Source of the DNA: Paenibacillus_E violae
GTDB taxonomy: Bacteria; Bacillota; Bacilli; Paenibacillales; NBRC-103111
Assembly (NCBI RefSeq): GCF_032461945.1
Contig: NZ_JAWCUD010000009.1
Span: 186,001 to 250,000, forward strand
DNA: 64,000 nt
Direction of reading: 5' to 3'
Shown piece after piece: positions 51,459 to 60,176 of this stretch. Numbering within the stretch: the stretch's first letter is position 1; each line of letters begins with the position of its first letter. The translations under genes were made by a program, and so were the position numbers. The notes beneath the pieces are model-generated. The model was not told the DNA's origin. It searched no databases and saw only the letters and a program-made list of their open reading frames with translations.

Positions 51459-51878
51459 TTATTTCGTAGCTCGGTATGTCAAATATTGGAGAATGGTGAT
51501 CAAAATAAAAGCTGTCCCGGCAAGCATAGGAATCGTAATAAAACCAAGCCAGTTCAAGTAATCCACGTCACATGGAATTGGCCCGCAACCAGTCGCGGAT
51601 TCGTGGAACACTCCGGATTGAAGCAAAACGTGATAAACGGAAATACAGGCTCCCCAAATTGTGAGAGGTAATACATAAATCGTCAGCTTGTAGTCTCTGC
51701 GCACAGCAGCGATCCCCAGAATGATGGCCAGCGGATACATGAGAATACGTTGATACCAACAAAGTTTGCAAGGTATAAAATGCATAATTTCCGAGAAATA
51801 CAAGCTCCCTAATGTGGCGATTAAGGCAATCAGCCATGATAGGTGCATACCGTTTTCTCTTAAGAATTTTTTTGACAT
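51459..51878 (-). CDS. disulfide bond formation protein, DsbB/BdbC type
   Basis: A 139-residue protein with four membrane segments and two redox Cys pairs: CKLCWYQR after the first segment and CGPIPC in the second loop. It reoxidises a thiol-disulfide partner (DsbA/BdbD type) using quinone; no partner gene is adjacent. GAGGACGAG precedes ATG 51878. Confidence 0.92.
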   Translation of the reverse strand: MSKKFLRENGMHLSWLIALIATLGSLYFSEIMHFIPCKLCWYQRILMYPLAIILGIAAVRRDYKLTIYVLPLTIWGACISVYHVLLQSGVFHESATGCGPIPCDVDYLNWLGFITIPMLAGTAFILITILQYLTYRATK

Positions 51879-52093
51879 TTGTGCTCGTCCTCCCCTTCCC
51901 CATTATTATAGAAAAATATAGGAGGGAAGTCTAACCTTTTGGGTGAGGTTGCTTTTTGGCTCTCACGGGCGACGACTTGTGTCTACAAACTGCTCGTTGC
52001 CCCACCTGAAACGTCGTTTTTCGACGTTAATGTGCGCGGCAGCGGCTGAACATAGCTGTTAGCGTCGTAATACACGCTTAACTTCTACGAATC

Positions 52094-52131
52094 CAAAAAA
52101 ACCAAGCAGGCACTTCCCAACCTGCTTGGCT
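52094..52131 (-). terminator. terminator after the glucose-dehydrogenase-like gene
   Basis: CCAAGCAGG (52102-52110) pairs with CCTGCTTGG (52121-52129), followed by T7 on the minus strand. The stretch 51904-52093 holds only a small ACGTCG/CGACGT inverted repeat near 52013; no gene is seen there. Confidence 0.88.
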
Positions 52132-52135
52132 CTAT

Positions 52136-53287
52136 TCATACCGAGAAGCTGTACTCAACTTCGTTCGTTTGTTTCACCAGCCCGCGCCACTGCTCCATCG
52201 GAACGATGTCGACGACCGCTTTGATCGGGATGCTCGCAAAGTCCAGCTTCGGCACGGCCTCCAGCTTCATCCGGTTGGTGACCAGCCGGTCAAGCCAACC
52301 GGGATACACCCGTTCCATCTGCTGCAGCCGATAGATGGCCGTCTCAAAATCCTTGCGTGCCGCGTTCACCGAACCGATCACACATTTGTTCTCCAGCACC
52401 ATGCTCTGATTAAGCATGTCGGAGGAAATCTCCAGCTTGCGGTCAGCTGGCGTGACCCCGAGCAGCGCCAGCACGCCGTTCGGCGCTAGCACAACCATAG
52501 CCTCGAAGGCCAGCGGGCTGAAGCCCGTGCATTCGAGCACAAAATCTATCGGCTTGCCGAGTCCCTCCGCGTAAGCCGTCAAACCGCCGCCCTCGTCCGC
52601 CGTTTGATACACGCCCCCGCAGTCCTTAACAAGCTGCGCTTGCAGGCTATCCTGCGGTGATTTCGACCAAACGTGCACGTCCAAGCCGAGCAGCCTGCAT
52701 GTTATAGCAGCAAGCAGCCCTAACGGGCCTGAGCCAAGGATGAGCGCTGTCTTCGGCTCCCAGATCAGCCGCTGCTGCACGCGCAACACCTGATCCCACA
52801 CTTTCTCTACAATACTCTGCGGCTCAACCAGAACGCCATGCTCGAGCAGATCCGTAGGAACTTGTACGAGATAACGGCCATCTTCTCTGTAATATTCGGA
52901 GAGGAAACCGTGTGCACCTTTGATACCACGCTCCACAAATTCTCCGGTTTGACAAAAATCAGAGTGACCGTTCCGGCAATTGACACAGCTTTGATTCCGG
53001 CAGGGCCGCCGCACAATGGCGGTCACGAGATCTCCTGCTTGGAATCCGCTCTCTGCGCCAGCTTCAGCAACAACCCCTAAGGATTCATGGCCTGTCGTCA
53101 AATCATCCTCCCCTTGTGGAGGAACACCGTATTTCTCCTGCAAAATTTCCTTATCCGTGCCGTCTAAACCTACTGCCAACACCTTAACAATTACCTCTTG
53201 CGGGTGAGTAATCACGGGATCATCCACGGTTTCCAGCGCAATCGAAGGGTTACCTTGTCGCAGTTGTTTGACGCGAATCGCTTTCAT
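52136..53287 (-). CDS. zinc-type MDR dehydrogenase (glucose 1-dehydrogenase-like)
   Basis: About 383 residues. TTGHESLGVV carries catalytic-zinc His/Glu, CRNQSCVNCRNGHSDFC read as four spaced Cys forms the structural zinc lobe, and ILGSGPLGLLAAI is the NAD(P)-binding motif. This pattern, with VGLDGTDKEI at the catalytic position, matches the glucose 1-dehydrogenase group. GGAGGAG precedes ATG 53287. It starts 18 bp after the GH15 stop, so the pair likely oxidises glucose released by that enzyme. The C-terminal half is more GC-rich than the rest. Confidence 0.85.
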   Translation of the reverse strand: MKAIRVKQLRQGNPSIALETVDDPVITHPQEVIVKVLAVGLDGTDKEILQEKYGVPPQGEDDLTTGHESLGVVAEAGAESGFQAGDLVTAIVRRPCRNQSCVNCRNGHSDFCQTGEFVERGIKGAHGFLSEYYREDGRYLVQVPTDLLEHGVLVEPQSIVEKVWDQVLRVQQRLIWEPKTALILGSGPLGLLAAITCRLLGLDVHVWSKSPQDSLQAQLVKDCGGVYQTADEGGGLTAYAEGLGKPIDFVLECTGFSPLAFEAMVVLAPNGVLALLGVTPADRKLEISSDMLNQSMVLENKCVIGSVNAARKDFETAIYRLQQMERVYPGWLDRLVTNRMKLEAVPKLDFASIPIKAVVDIVPMEQWRGLVKQTNEVEYSFSV

Positions 53288-53305
53288 CTCATCATCTCCT
53301 CCCAA

Positions 53306-55345
53306 CTATTGATGAACAATCGGCTCCAACACTTTGTCTTCACTGGCATCCGTTGCTTGTTTAGTTCCGCTTGAGGTCAATTTTTTTAGTTTAGATAAAT
53401 ACTCTTGCGTAACTTTGATAAAAGAAGCATGCGACCATGTCAATGGCGAAACGGAAAGCGGCGCCCCTGTGAACGGATGCACCTGCTCCGCCATTGTGCC
53501 TGATGGCAGAGCATGGCGTATTGCCCAATACATCAGATTCTCCGCTTCTTGTAGGTCTTCGATCACTTTTGCCGAGGCCACCAGCCATTCCGCATACCAT
53601 AACGTACAGATAAACCACGGATTGCCTGGCACCTTAGCCACATCATTCGTCACCTGATGGTAGTAGTCATTTTCATACCTGGCAATGCCGCCGATATCCG
53701 TATGTACCCACAATTTCTCTTTTAGAATCTTCATCGTCGCCACAAGCCTTGGATCCTCCAGCTCGAACAATCCAAAGTCGAATAACCCGTACATACTCAT
53801 ATCCATCGTATAGTCAGGCACGTATTTATTTTCATCATAACTCCAATATAAAGCACGTAAAAAACGATTCTGGTCAGCCGCAAACAGCTGCTGTTCTGCT
53901 GCCTTTTTCACTTGATCCGCGATATCGGCATAATAAACGGAACGCGCTTTATCCTGGTGATAATCGGCGAAACGAGCGGCAGCAACCAGACCCGCATATA
54001 CGGAGGCGACGGTAAAGGCTAGCACGCCATAACGCTCTTCCCAGAGATCATAGGAGGGCAGCGGAAGCCCGGAAGCATCCCGGTAATGAACGAGAAAGTC
54101 CGCAGCGGGTTTCACAAATTTCTCGTAATCTTCTCGGGAACGCTCTATCGTGCCTGCCAGCTTGTGATGATGCCATAACGTATACAGAACGAGTGCCGTT
54201 TCATCCTCTTGAATGGCCAACTGCTTTTTCCCCTGACCGTCCACCCATGGGTGCCAGCTTGAGCCTACGGAGCTATCGGGATTGTATTTGTGCATGAGAT
54301 ACCCTTCAGGGGTCAACACTTTTATGCAAAAGTCAAAAAATTTCCTGGACAGCTCGTAATACCCGGCTCGGTCTAAGGCATGAGATACCAGCGCCCCGTC
54401 CCGCGGCCACATGTAGGAGTAGGTATCTTTGGCAAACTTCAAAATATCCGAGTCGTTGGCTGCAATAATGGCGCCACGATTGTCAACATTCGTTCTAGTG
54501 ATCAACAGGCATCTTTTGTAAAAGGAAGCCAATTCCGGTTTCAGCAAGGTAAGCTGATGAGCATCCTGGTTGACCCATCTTACCCAGTGATCATGGGTGC
54601 GCTGCAGTAAAGCTTGTGGCGACTCTGTGCGCAGTAAGCTTTCCAATCGCTCTACCTCTTGCTTCGTATGGCCGAAACAAACCCAGAACCACGCTTCTTT
54701 TGAGCTTTTGGGAGGCAGCACCATCGTCAACTCAAGTGTCCCGTCAACCGAACCTTGCGCAATCGGATTTCCCCCCAAATGGCCATCTTCCGCATCACGC
54801 CATGTGCCTTCAAGGCCATGTATGCCTTTCTGCCCCGTTGCATAACCGCTGGGATACGGCTTATCGGCATCTGGAGATAAACCTGACAACGACATATAGC
54901 GATGCCCTTTATAAAACAGAAGCGAATTCAACTCCGGGTCAAAATAAATCGTATCACCGACACCATTGCCATAGATTTGCAAATCCAAATGAAAATAAAG
55001 TTTAATCTCTCTTTCCTCATCAAAATGGTTGTCCATCTTTATTTTGCGTAAAAAAATATTTTGCTGAACATCTACACCATCTCGAATAACGAAGCTTAAT
55101 CCCAATCTCTCATGGGTGCATTCAACGTTCGTAACCAGCGAATCTTCTAGGTATTTCAGCTTTTTCGAAACTTCCGGATGATCGATCCAGAAGAAGTCTC
55201 GCGCACACCAAATACCAAAATGTGAAAGATGATCGCTAGATTGATTCTCTTGACCTACTAAAGGGTAATACATGTCACGAATATTATAAGCAGCGTCAAA
55301 ATTAATGAGTACATTCCCGTTCCCAATGGGTAAATCTCTTGCCAT
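53306..55345 (-). CDS. glycoside hydrolase family 15 (glucoamylase/trehalase-like)
   Basis: A 679-residue enzyme. The N-terminal super-sandwich domain (about 1-250) is followed by the (alpha/alpha)6 barrel (about 270-660). Catalytic glutamates are in DLWEER (433-438) and GTMAEQVHP (about E620); YMWPRDGALV is the family's substrate-binding segment. No signal peptide, so it acts in the cytoplasm on imported glucosides (maltooligosaccharides, isomalto-type or trehalose). AAAGAGGC precedes ATG 55345. First gene of the unit with the dehydrogenase. Confidence 0.92.
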   Translation of the reverse strand: MARDLPIGNGNVLINFDAAYNIRDMYYPLVGQENQSSDHLSHFGIWCARDFFWIDHPEVSKKLKYLEDSLVTNVECTHERLGLSFVIRDGVDVQQNIFLRKIKMDNHFDEEREIKLYFHLDLQIYGNGVGDTIYFDPELNSLLFYKGHRYMSLSGLSPDADKPYPSGYATGQKGIHGLEGTWRDAEDGHLGGNPIAQGSVDGTLELTMVLPPKSSKEAWFWVCFGHTKQEVERLESLLRTESPQALLQRTHDHWVRWVNQDAHQLTLLKPELASFYKRCLLITRTNVDNRGAIIAANDSDILKFAKDTYSYMWPRDGALVSHALDRAGYYELSRKFFDFCIKVLTPEGYLMHKYNPDSSVGSSWHPWVDGQGKKQLAIQEDETALVLYTLWHHHKLAGTIERSREDYEKFVKPAADFLVHYRDASGLPLPSYDLWEERYGVLAFTVASVYAGLVAAARFADYHQDKARSVYYADIADQVKKAAEQQLFAADQNRFLRALYWSYDENKYVPDYTMDMSMYGLFDFGLFELEDPRLVATMKILKEKLWVHTDIGGIARYENDYYHQVTNDVAKVPGNPWFICTLWYAEWLVASAKVIEDLQEAENLMYWAIRHALPSGTMAEQVHPFTGAPLSVSPLTWSHASFIKVTQEYLSKLKKLTSSGTKQATDASEDKVLEPIVHQ

Positions 55346-55515
55346 GCGATCAGCCTCTTTCCATGATGATGCTACTAATTTTCCAATCGCTAAGCATAAA
55401 TATGCACGCAGCCCACATGGCAGGGATTTCAGGGAAATAACACCAATTCAAGCCTACACATTTTCATTTCCGCCAAACTCATTTACAATTAAACAATATG
55501 GAGGGATTCATCACT

Positions 55516-56187
55516 ATGAAGCAATTAGAAGGATTCGGTAAATTTTTGGAAAGCTTACGGGGCAAAATGTCCCTGCGCGAAGCAGCTAACAAAAGCGGAC
55601 TTTCACACGCCTACATCAGAGATTTGGAACTGGAGCGCAATCGCTCGACCAATGAGAAAATCAACCCATCGCCTGTTACGTTAAAAAAGCTGTCGGATGC
55701 CTACAACATTCCATACACCGATTTAATGGAGAAAGCCGGCTACCTCGAAAACGAGAGTGAGCAAGCAAGCAGCAGCAAAGAAGCCTTGCAGGAACCAGTT
55801 TCCATGAACGATACATTATTTATTGAAGTCAGCTCGAAAGAAATGATTTATCACACTCGTTTTGAACGTATTAGCCAAGCTGTAAATTCGTTGCTTGATT
55901 TCAGTCTTTTCTTGGATAAGCTCGAGGAGATGGGCTTTAAAAAGATGGATACCGACCTTTTCGTCAATATGAATCATGTGCAAAAGTATATTGAAAAAGA
56001 AGGAAAACTTTATTTTGACGCCCTCGGTATTTCGAAATTTGTTGTTATTGCTGCCATTCGTCAAAAGAAGTACCATGATCTCATTGTGCGCAGCGTAGCC
56101 CGGAATACGGGGGTGGGCTTGGAATTTCATTACGAACGCCCTTCCGCAGCAGATTCATTGCTGTCTTCAGTAAAGCGCCCCATCTAA
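55516..56187 (+). CDS. XRE-family transcriptional regulator
   Basis: A 223-residue protein with an N-terminal helix-turn-helix (about 5-70; MSLREAANKSGLSHAYIRDLE in part) of the Cro/CI type and a C-terminal region of about 130 residues with no recognised domain. ATG 55516 follows GGAGGG with 10-base spacing. It is divergent from the GH15 gene, with a 170-bp shared regulatory region, so it may control that gene. A strong terminator follows. Confidence 0.82.
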   Translation: MKQLEGFGKFLESLRGKMSLREAANKSGLSHAYIRDLELERNRSTNEKINPSPVTLKKLSDAYNIPYTDLMEKAGYLENESEQASSSKEALQEPVSMNDTLFIEVSSKEMIYHTRFERISQAVNSLLDFSLFLDKLEEMGFKKMDTDLFVNMNHVQKYIEKEGKLYFDALGISKFVVIAAIRQKKYHDLIVRSVARNTGVGLEFHYERPSAADSLLSSVKRPI

Positions 56188-56198
56188 TACGAATTGTT

Positions 56199-56246
56199 AA
56201 AAAGGAGTAAAGTTCATGAAGAATGAAACTTTACTCCTTTTTTTTC
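56199..56246 (+). terminator. terminator after the XRE gene
   Basis: AAAGGAGTAAAGTT (56201-56214) pairs with AACTTTACTCCTTT (56227-56240), then T run. Its left arm imitates a ribosome binding site before an ATG at 56216, which explains a misleading longer open frame for the next gene. Confidence 0.9.
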
Positions 56247-56305
56247 GTCTATCTATAAAGATTGATTGCATTGATTTTTTGGTAGAGAGGGTTGGTAAAG
56301 AATAC

Positions 56306-57421
56306 ATGGCTGTACAACAGACCACCTCCACACAATCTCGACTAGCGAGAAAGAACAGAAAACGTTCTGTGGGCATGCGTTTTTTTCTGTATACGATTTT
56401 AAGTTTTGTCCTTCTTTCGATTCTGTCCTTATGTTGGTTTTTCCTTACAGCGTCAGGTACGACTGTTCGTCTCATGATGGCGGATACTTTGATTACAACT
56501 CAGCATCGCGATTGGGCCAAATATTTAATTGGCTCCGAGGAATTGCAGAAGCGCGTTGAAGCTTATTGGAAGCAATTTGACGAAATGGGCGATGAGAAAG
56601 ATAAAGGCATTGTTCAGATTGAACCTGTGAGTTCTACAGCCCCGGCGGCCGCAGTCAAGAAGGAGCTCGTCACCATTGAACCTATTTCAGGGACGAACTT
56701 CAAAGGGCAGCTTGTCACCATTTCTGATCCTAAGAAGCTTCGAATTGCCGTTCCTGAGAAAGTGGGCAAAGGCGAGAAAGTATCCTCCATGGTCAAAAGA
56801 ACAGGAGCGATCCTCGGCGTTAATGGCGGAGGTTTCATCGACCCCAACTGGGAGGGGAATGGGTTCCAACCGGAAGGTATCGTCATGTCCGGAGGCAAAA
56901 TCTTTTACAATGACAAAGGCATGAACGGCACTGTGCAAGTGGTTGGCATCGATAAAGAAGGTCGTATGATCGCCGGCAAATATAAAGTCTCTGAACTGGT
57001 AGCGATGGGTGTTCAGGAAGCTGTTTCCTTTTCCCCGCGGTTCATTGTCAACGGTGTTGGACAAATCAAAAGCCAAGCGGATGGTTGGGGAATTGCTCCG
57101 CGTACCAGCATGGCGCAAACGAAAGATGGCTCCATTCTATTCGCTGTCATCGACGGTAGGCAGACGCACAGCATAGGAGCAACGCTGTACGATATTCAGG
57201 AGATTTTCCTGGCGCATGGCGCTGTCACAGCCGCTAATTTAGACGGTGGAGCTTCTACCGTGCTTGTGCACAATAATGCAATCATCAACAAGCCATCCAG
57301 TGAATACGGGGAGAGGTATCTTCCTACGGCATGGCTGGTCTTCGAACATCCAGAAACGGCTCCCATCAAAAACGTATGGGAAGGCTTGGATATTCGCAAG
57401 ATTGATCCATCGAAGTGGTAA
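56306..57421 (+). CDS. phosphodiester glycosidase family protein (NAGPA domain)
   Basis: About 371 residues. A basic N-terminus and membrane anchor (about 25-47) precede an extracytoplasmic domain. GAILGVNGGGFIDP, SFSPRFIVNG, RTSMAQTKDGSILFAVIDG and AANLDGGASTVL in pieces are NAGPA motifs; relatives process GlcNAc-1-phosphodiester or wall polymers. ATG 56306 follows GAGAGGG with a long spacer; the longer open frame to 56216 begins inside a terminator. It is anchored outside the membrane and is likely active on envelope carbohydrates. Confidence 0.87.
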   Translation: MAVQQTTSTQSRLARKNRKRSVGMRFFLYTILSFVLLSILSLCWFFLTASGTTVRLMMADTLITTQHRDWAKYLIGSEELQKRVEAYWKQFDEMGDEKDKGIVQIEPVSSTAPAAAVKKELVTIEPISGTNFKGQLVTISDPKKLRIAVPEKVGKGEKVSSMVKRTGAILGVNGGGFIDPNWEGNGFQPEGIVMSGGKIFYNDKGMNGTVQVVGIDKEGRMIAGKYKVSELVAMGVQEAVSFSPRFIVNGVGQIKSQADGWGIAPRTSMAQTKDGSILFAVIDGRQTHSIGATLYDIQEIFLAHGAVTAANLDGGASTVLVHNNAIINKPSSEYGERYLPTAWLVFEHPETAPIKNVWEGLDIRKIDPSKW

Positions 57422-57423
57422 AT

Positions 57424-57467
57424 GCAAAAAGCAGCAAGCTCGAATTCATGAGCTTGCTGCTTTTCAT
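57424..57467. terminator. bidirectional terminator
   Basis: AAAAGCAGCAAGCTC (57427-57441) pairs with GAGCTTGCTGCTTTT (57450-57464), between convergent genes. Confidence 0.92.
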
Positions 57468-57468
57468 T

Positions 57469-57840
57469 TTAGCGATTTCCTAGGATGACTAAATCTTCCG
57501 CGGCTTCAGATGTTTCCTCATCATCTTGCAAATCCGTATCGTCAATCTTGGACTCTTTCCATGAGCGAACCGTGCCCACCACATTTGTTGCCGTGTCTTT
57601 TGCTTTGCCTACGAAATCAGAAGTTGTGGTGCTAACGGATTTTGCAACCTCTTGCGTTTTTTGCGAGACGGAAGTAGCCAGTTGAACCGTCTTGTCGCTA
57701 ACGGCTTTGGCATTCTCCGCAATGTCTTTTCTAAGCTCGCGACCGGATTTCGGTGCGAACAGCAGAGCTGTCGCTGCACCCAGTAAACCTCCAACAATCG
57801 CGCCGATGAGAAGATCTTTACCTTTTTTTTCGCTTGCCAT
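57469..57840 (-). CDS. YtxH domain-containing protein
   Basis: About 123 residues. A short glycine-rich membrane helix (LLIGAIVGGLLGAATALLFAP, about 9-29 in pieces) is followed by KSGRELRKDI and a long amphipathic helix with VAKSV/VGKAKD-type repeats, the YtxH/general-stress envelope family. TAAGGAG precedes ATG 57840. It overlaps the end of the DUF948 gene region closely (14 bp gap or less), so the two form an operon. Function unknown; associated with stress regulons in Bacillus. Confidence 0.87.
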   Translation of the reverse strand: MASEKKGKDLLIGAIVGGLLGAATALLFAPKSGRELRKDIAENAKAVSDKTVQLATSVSQKTQEVAKSVSTTTSDFVGKAKDTATNVVGTVRSWKESKIDDTDLQDDEETSEAAEDLVILGNR

Positions 57841-57854
57841 GTGAAATCCACTCC

Positions 57855-58301
57855 TTAATGGTCTGATTTGGCTTTCCGATTCGCCTGCCACCTCTGCCAC
57901 AGCTCATAACCCGTCGTTGCCCACTCCATGACGTCCTCTATCCGCTTCTGGTGGGTATGTACAACCCTTTCCGCACCGTGAAGCGACTCACTCATCATGC
58001 GTGCACCTTTGCGAAGGACCGAAGCGACATCCCCTATAGCTGCTCCAGTCTTCTCTATGGATTGAACAGTTGACTCTAACGCCAGCACCTGCAAGTGCAC
58101 CTCTTCGGTTAGCTGCCCCGCTTGCTTCAGCAATTGTTCAGCTTCCTCTGCCGCTTTGGCTACATGTTGTTCCGTTTGAGCAACCGTATCGCTAAGTTGT
58201 TGTAACATCCTTTTTGCTGTAATCAGCATGCGAACGGCAAAAACGACGAGCACAATAAAAGCAATAGCCGAACTAACTGCACTAATCTCCATCCAAGTCA
58301 T
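57855..58301 (-). CDS. DUF948 domain-containing protein
   Basis: About 148 residues. One N-terminal membrane helix (about 8-28) is followed by a long coiled-coil (about 30-110; TVAQTEQHVAKAAEEAEQLL in part) and a basic tail. GGGAGGTG precedes ATG 58301. DUF948 and YtxH genes are commonly paired in Bacillales and usually belong to the general stress response. Likely membrane-anchored, coiled-coil facing the cytoplasm. Confidence 0.88.
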   Translation of the reverse strand: MTWMEISAVSSAIAFIVLVVFAVRMLITAKRMLQQLSDTVAQTEQHVAKAAEEAEQLLKQAGQLTEEVHLQVLALESTVQSIEKTGAAIGDVASVLRKGARMMSESLHGAERVVHTHQKRIEDVMEWATTGYELWQRWQANRKAKSDH

Positions 58302-58478
58302 GACGAGCACCTCCCGAGTCTGCAAACTGCGTTGATTGATGGCGGCTTCTAGACGAATGCCTATGAATTACTACAGTATAGGTAGGAGCAGCTTGTTTTG
58401 ACACAAAAAAACTGGAAAAATTTCAGGGACCTGTCATAATGAAAAGCAAATCGAACTTTGAACAACTGGAGGAGCCAC

Positions 58479-59111
58479 ATGAACCGAGAGCAAGGATTGA
58501 AGGAAATTGAACGAACGCGCATTATCGCCATTGTTCGTGGCGTGAAAGAAGCTCACATTTTTTCCGTAGCTGAAGCACTCTTGAAGGGTGGAGTTACCGT
58601 TATGGAGGTGACGCTCAACACACCCGGCGCTTTGACGATGATTAGCGACCTACAAACGAAGTTGGGCGAACAAATGTATATTGGTGCAGGCACCGTACTC
58701 GATGTGGAGGATGCGCAAAAAGCTGTACAAGCAGGCGCCTCTTTTCTGATAACGCCGAATTTGGATGAGGACGTCATTCGTTATGCCAACCGTGAGGGGG
58801 TTCCGATTTTCCCGGGAGCGATGACACCGACCGAGGTCGTCAAAGCATGGAAAGCAGGCGCTACAGCGATTAAAATTTTCCCGAGCGCGAGCCTTGGTCT
58901 CTCCTATATCAAGGAATTGATGGGACCGCTTGACCATATTCCGATGATGGCTGTTGGCGGCGTTACCGAAGAGAACATTAAACAATTTCTGGACCTGGGC
59001 TGCTACGGGCTTGGTATCGGCGGGTCGCTTATTAATTTAAAAGAAATCGAAGCCGGCCGCTTCGAGTGGGTGACGGACAAAGCTGCACGGCTTCTTGCGG
59101 CTTCGCGTTAA
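58479..59111 (+). CDS. eda: KDPG/KHG aldolase
   Basis: A 210-residue class I aldolase. RIIAIVRGV opens the barrel, the Glu in VMEVTLNTPGA is the catalytic base, IKIFPSASLG holds the Schiff-base Lys, and AVGGVTEEN binds phosphate. It cleaves 2-keto-3-deoxy-6-phosphogluconate to pyruvate and glyceraldehyde-3-phosphate and can also act on 4-hydroxy-2-oxoglutarate. ATG 58479 follows GGAGGAG. It is monocistronic; its usual kinase partner is not adjacent. Confidence 0.93.
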   Translation: MNREQGLKEIERTRIIAIVRGVKEAHIFSVAEALLKGGVTVMEVTLNTPGALTMISDLQTKLGEQMYIGAGTVLDVEDAQKAVQAGASFLITPNLDEDVIRYANREGVPIFPGAMTPTEVVKAWKAGATAIKIFPSASLGLSYIKELMGPLDHIPMMAVGGVTEENIKQFLDLGCYGLGIGGSLINLKEIEAGRFEWVTDKAARLLAASR

Positions 59112-59163
59112 CTGCCGGGCAGGAAGAAGATTCCCGCGCGATCTGGGAACCGGAGAAACGCAT

Positions 59164-59373
59164 TCTAACGGACACAGCGGCTCTTATTCGGCGAAATATA
59201 GCCGTTTTTAAAATCTAACGGACACTAGCGCAGTTATTCGCTTGTTCATACTGTGATTTTGTCATAAAATCAGCAAATAAGGGCTCCTGGGTCCGTTAGA
59301 TATGAAACAGGACGTTTTTCACGCTATTAACGTCTGTGGTGTCCTCACCATGGAACGTCTGTGGTGTCCGCTA
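59164..59373. repeat. nested palindromic intergenic element, copy B
   Basis: Left arms CTAACGGACAC (about 59165 and 59216) and right arms GTCCGTTAG (about 59291) and GTGTCCGCTAG (about 59363) repeat the order of copy A near 29.1 kb. Left-arm spacing is 51 versus 50, and inner spacing 75 versus 76. After the first arm both copies share TATTCGGCG, and before the inner right arm both share GCAAATAA. With the terminator it fills the gene-free stretch 59112-59462. Confidence 0.75.
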
Positions 59374-59416
59374 GAAATAGCTCGCGAGAGCGCCTAGGGT
59401 GGTTCCCCCATAAGAA

Positions 59417-59462
59417 AAGGCTGTCCCATGAGTAGAAATTCTACCTTCTGGGACAGCCTTAT
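59417..59462. terminator. bidirectional terminator
   Basis: AAGGCTGTCCCA pairs with TGGGACAGCCTT, with an inner AGTAGAA/TTCTACC pairing; T run at the right side on plus and AAAA on the left. Confidence 0.85.
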
Positions 59463-60092
59463 TTATTTTTTGCTAATGGTATAGACGCACTTGTTTGCGC
59501 CTTTGGCCAAGCATTCGGTGCGCTCCACGTTTGCGTCCAGCAAATTGCGGAACAAAGCAAGCTCGCACTGACAGGCCTGCCCGAACGTATTTGCGACCTG
59601 GGAGATCGGGCAATTATGCTCGCTAAATGTATAGGCGTCGACACCTGTCTGTGCCCAATCGACCATATACCCGTTTTCGTTCTGGATATGCGCTAATTCA
59701 GCAACGCGCTCTTCCAAGTTCTTATTCACCATGCGCGGCTGGTAGCGAGACTCAAGCTTATCCTGCCTGCCTTCAAAAAGCCGCTCTATCTTCTCATGCC
59801 CTTGATCTTCAAGTAACTCATCCAGTAAATCTAGTGTCAACTGCATATATTTCTTGGGAAATAGTTCATCTGCTTTGGGAGCTAACGTGTAAACATTAGT
59901 AGGTCTCCCCATCGCCTGCCTAACAAGCTTCGTTTCGAGCAGATCTTCCTTTTCCATAGAATGAATATGCCGCCTGACGGCCATCTCCGTAATTCCGAGC
60001 TGTTTGGACATCTCTTGAACACTGAGAGGTCCCCCAGTTTTGAGCATGGAAAGAATCACTTTGCGCGTGGATGTCTCAAGTGCTTGATTCAT
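59463..60092 (-). CDS. SufR-like helix-turn-helix regulator with Cys cluster
   Basis: About 209 residues. A winged helix (about 8-70; MSKQLGITEMAVRRHIHSMEKEDLLE in part) is followed by a dimerisation/ligand domain with CPISQVA..C.C..C near the end (NCPI, QACQCE, TECLAKG, NKC), the arrangement of SufR-type regulators that bind an Fe-S cluster. TAGGTGAG precedes ATG 60092. SufR proteins repress Fe-S assembly genes; none are adjacent, so the target is elsewhere or different. Confidence 0.82.
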   Translation of the reverse strand: MNQALETSTRKVILSMLKTGGPLSVQEMSKQLGITEMAVRRHIHSMEKEDLLETKLVRQAMGRPTNVYTLAPKADELFPKKYMQLTLDLLDELLEDQGHEKIERLFEGRQDKLESRYQPRMVNKNLEERVAELAHIQNENGYMVDWAQTGVDAYTFSEHNCPISQVANTFGQACQCELALFRNLLDANVERTECLAKGANKCVYTISKK

Positions 60093-60176
60093 TAGCTCAC
60101 CTACCCTCGGAACAATCATTATGCTTCATTTTACAGCATCATATCGAAGTTGTAAATTAAGAAACATCTATGTATG

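Noticed and set aside
50363..51671. Plus-strand frames opposite the polysaccharide deacetylase (Gly/Val-rich)
   Set aside because: They are the complement of the Thr/Pro/Ala linker of the real gene and have no translation signals.
56216..56305. Longer start for the phosphodiester glycosidase gene
   Set aside because: The apparent ribosome binding site is the left arm of the terminator of the XRE gene, and the extra residues do not look like part of the protein.
58390..58440. TTGACA near 58397 as eda promoter -35 box
   Set aside because: No acceptable -10 box lies 16-18 bases downstream.
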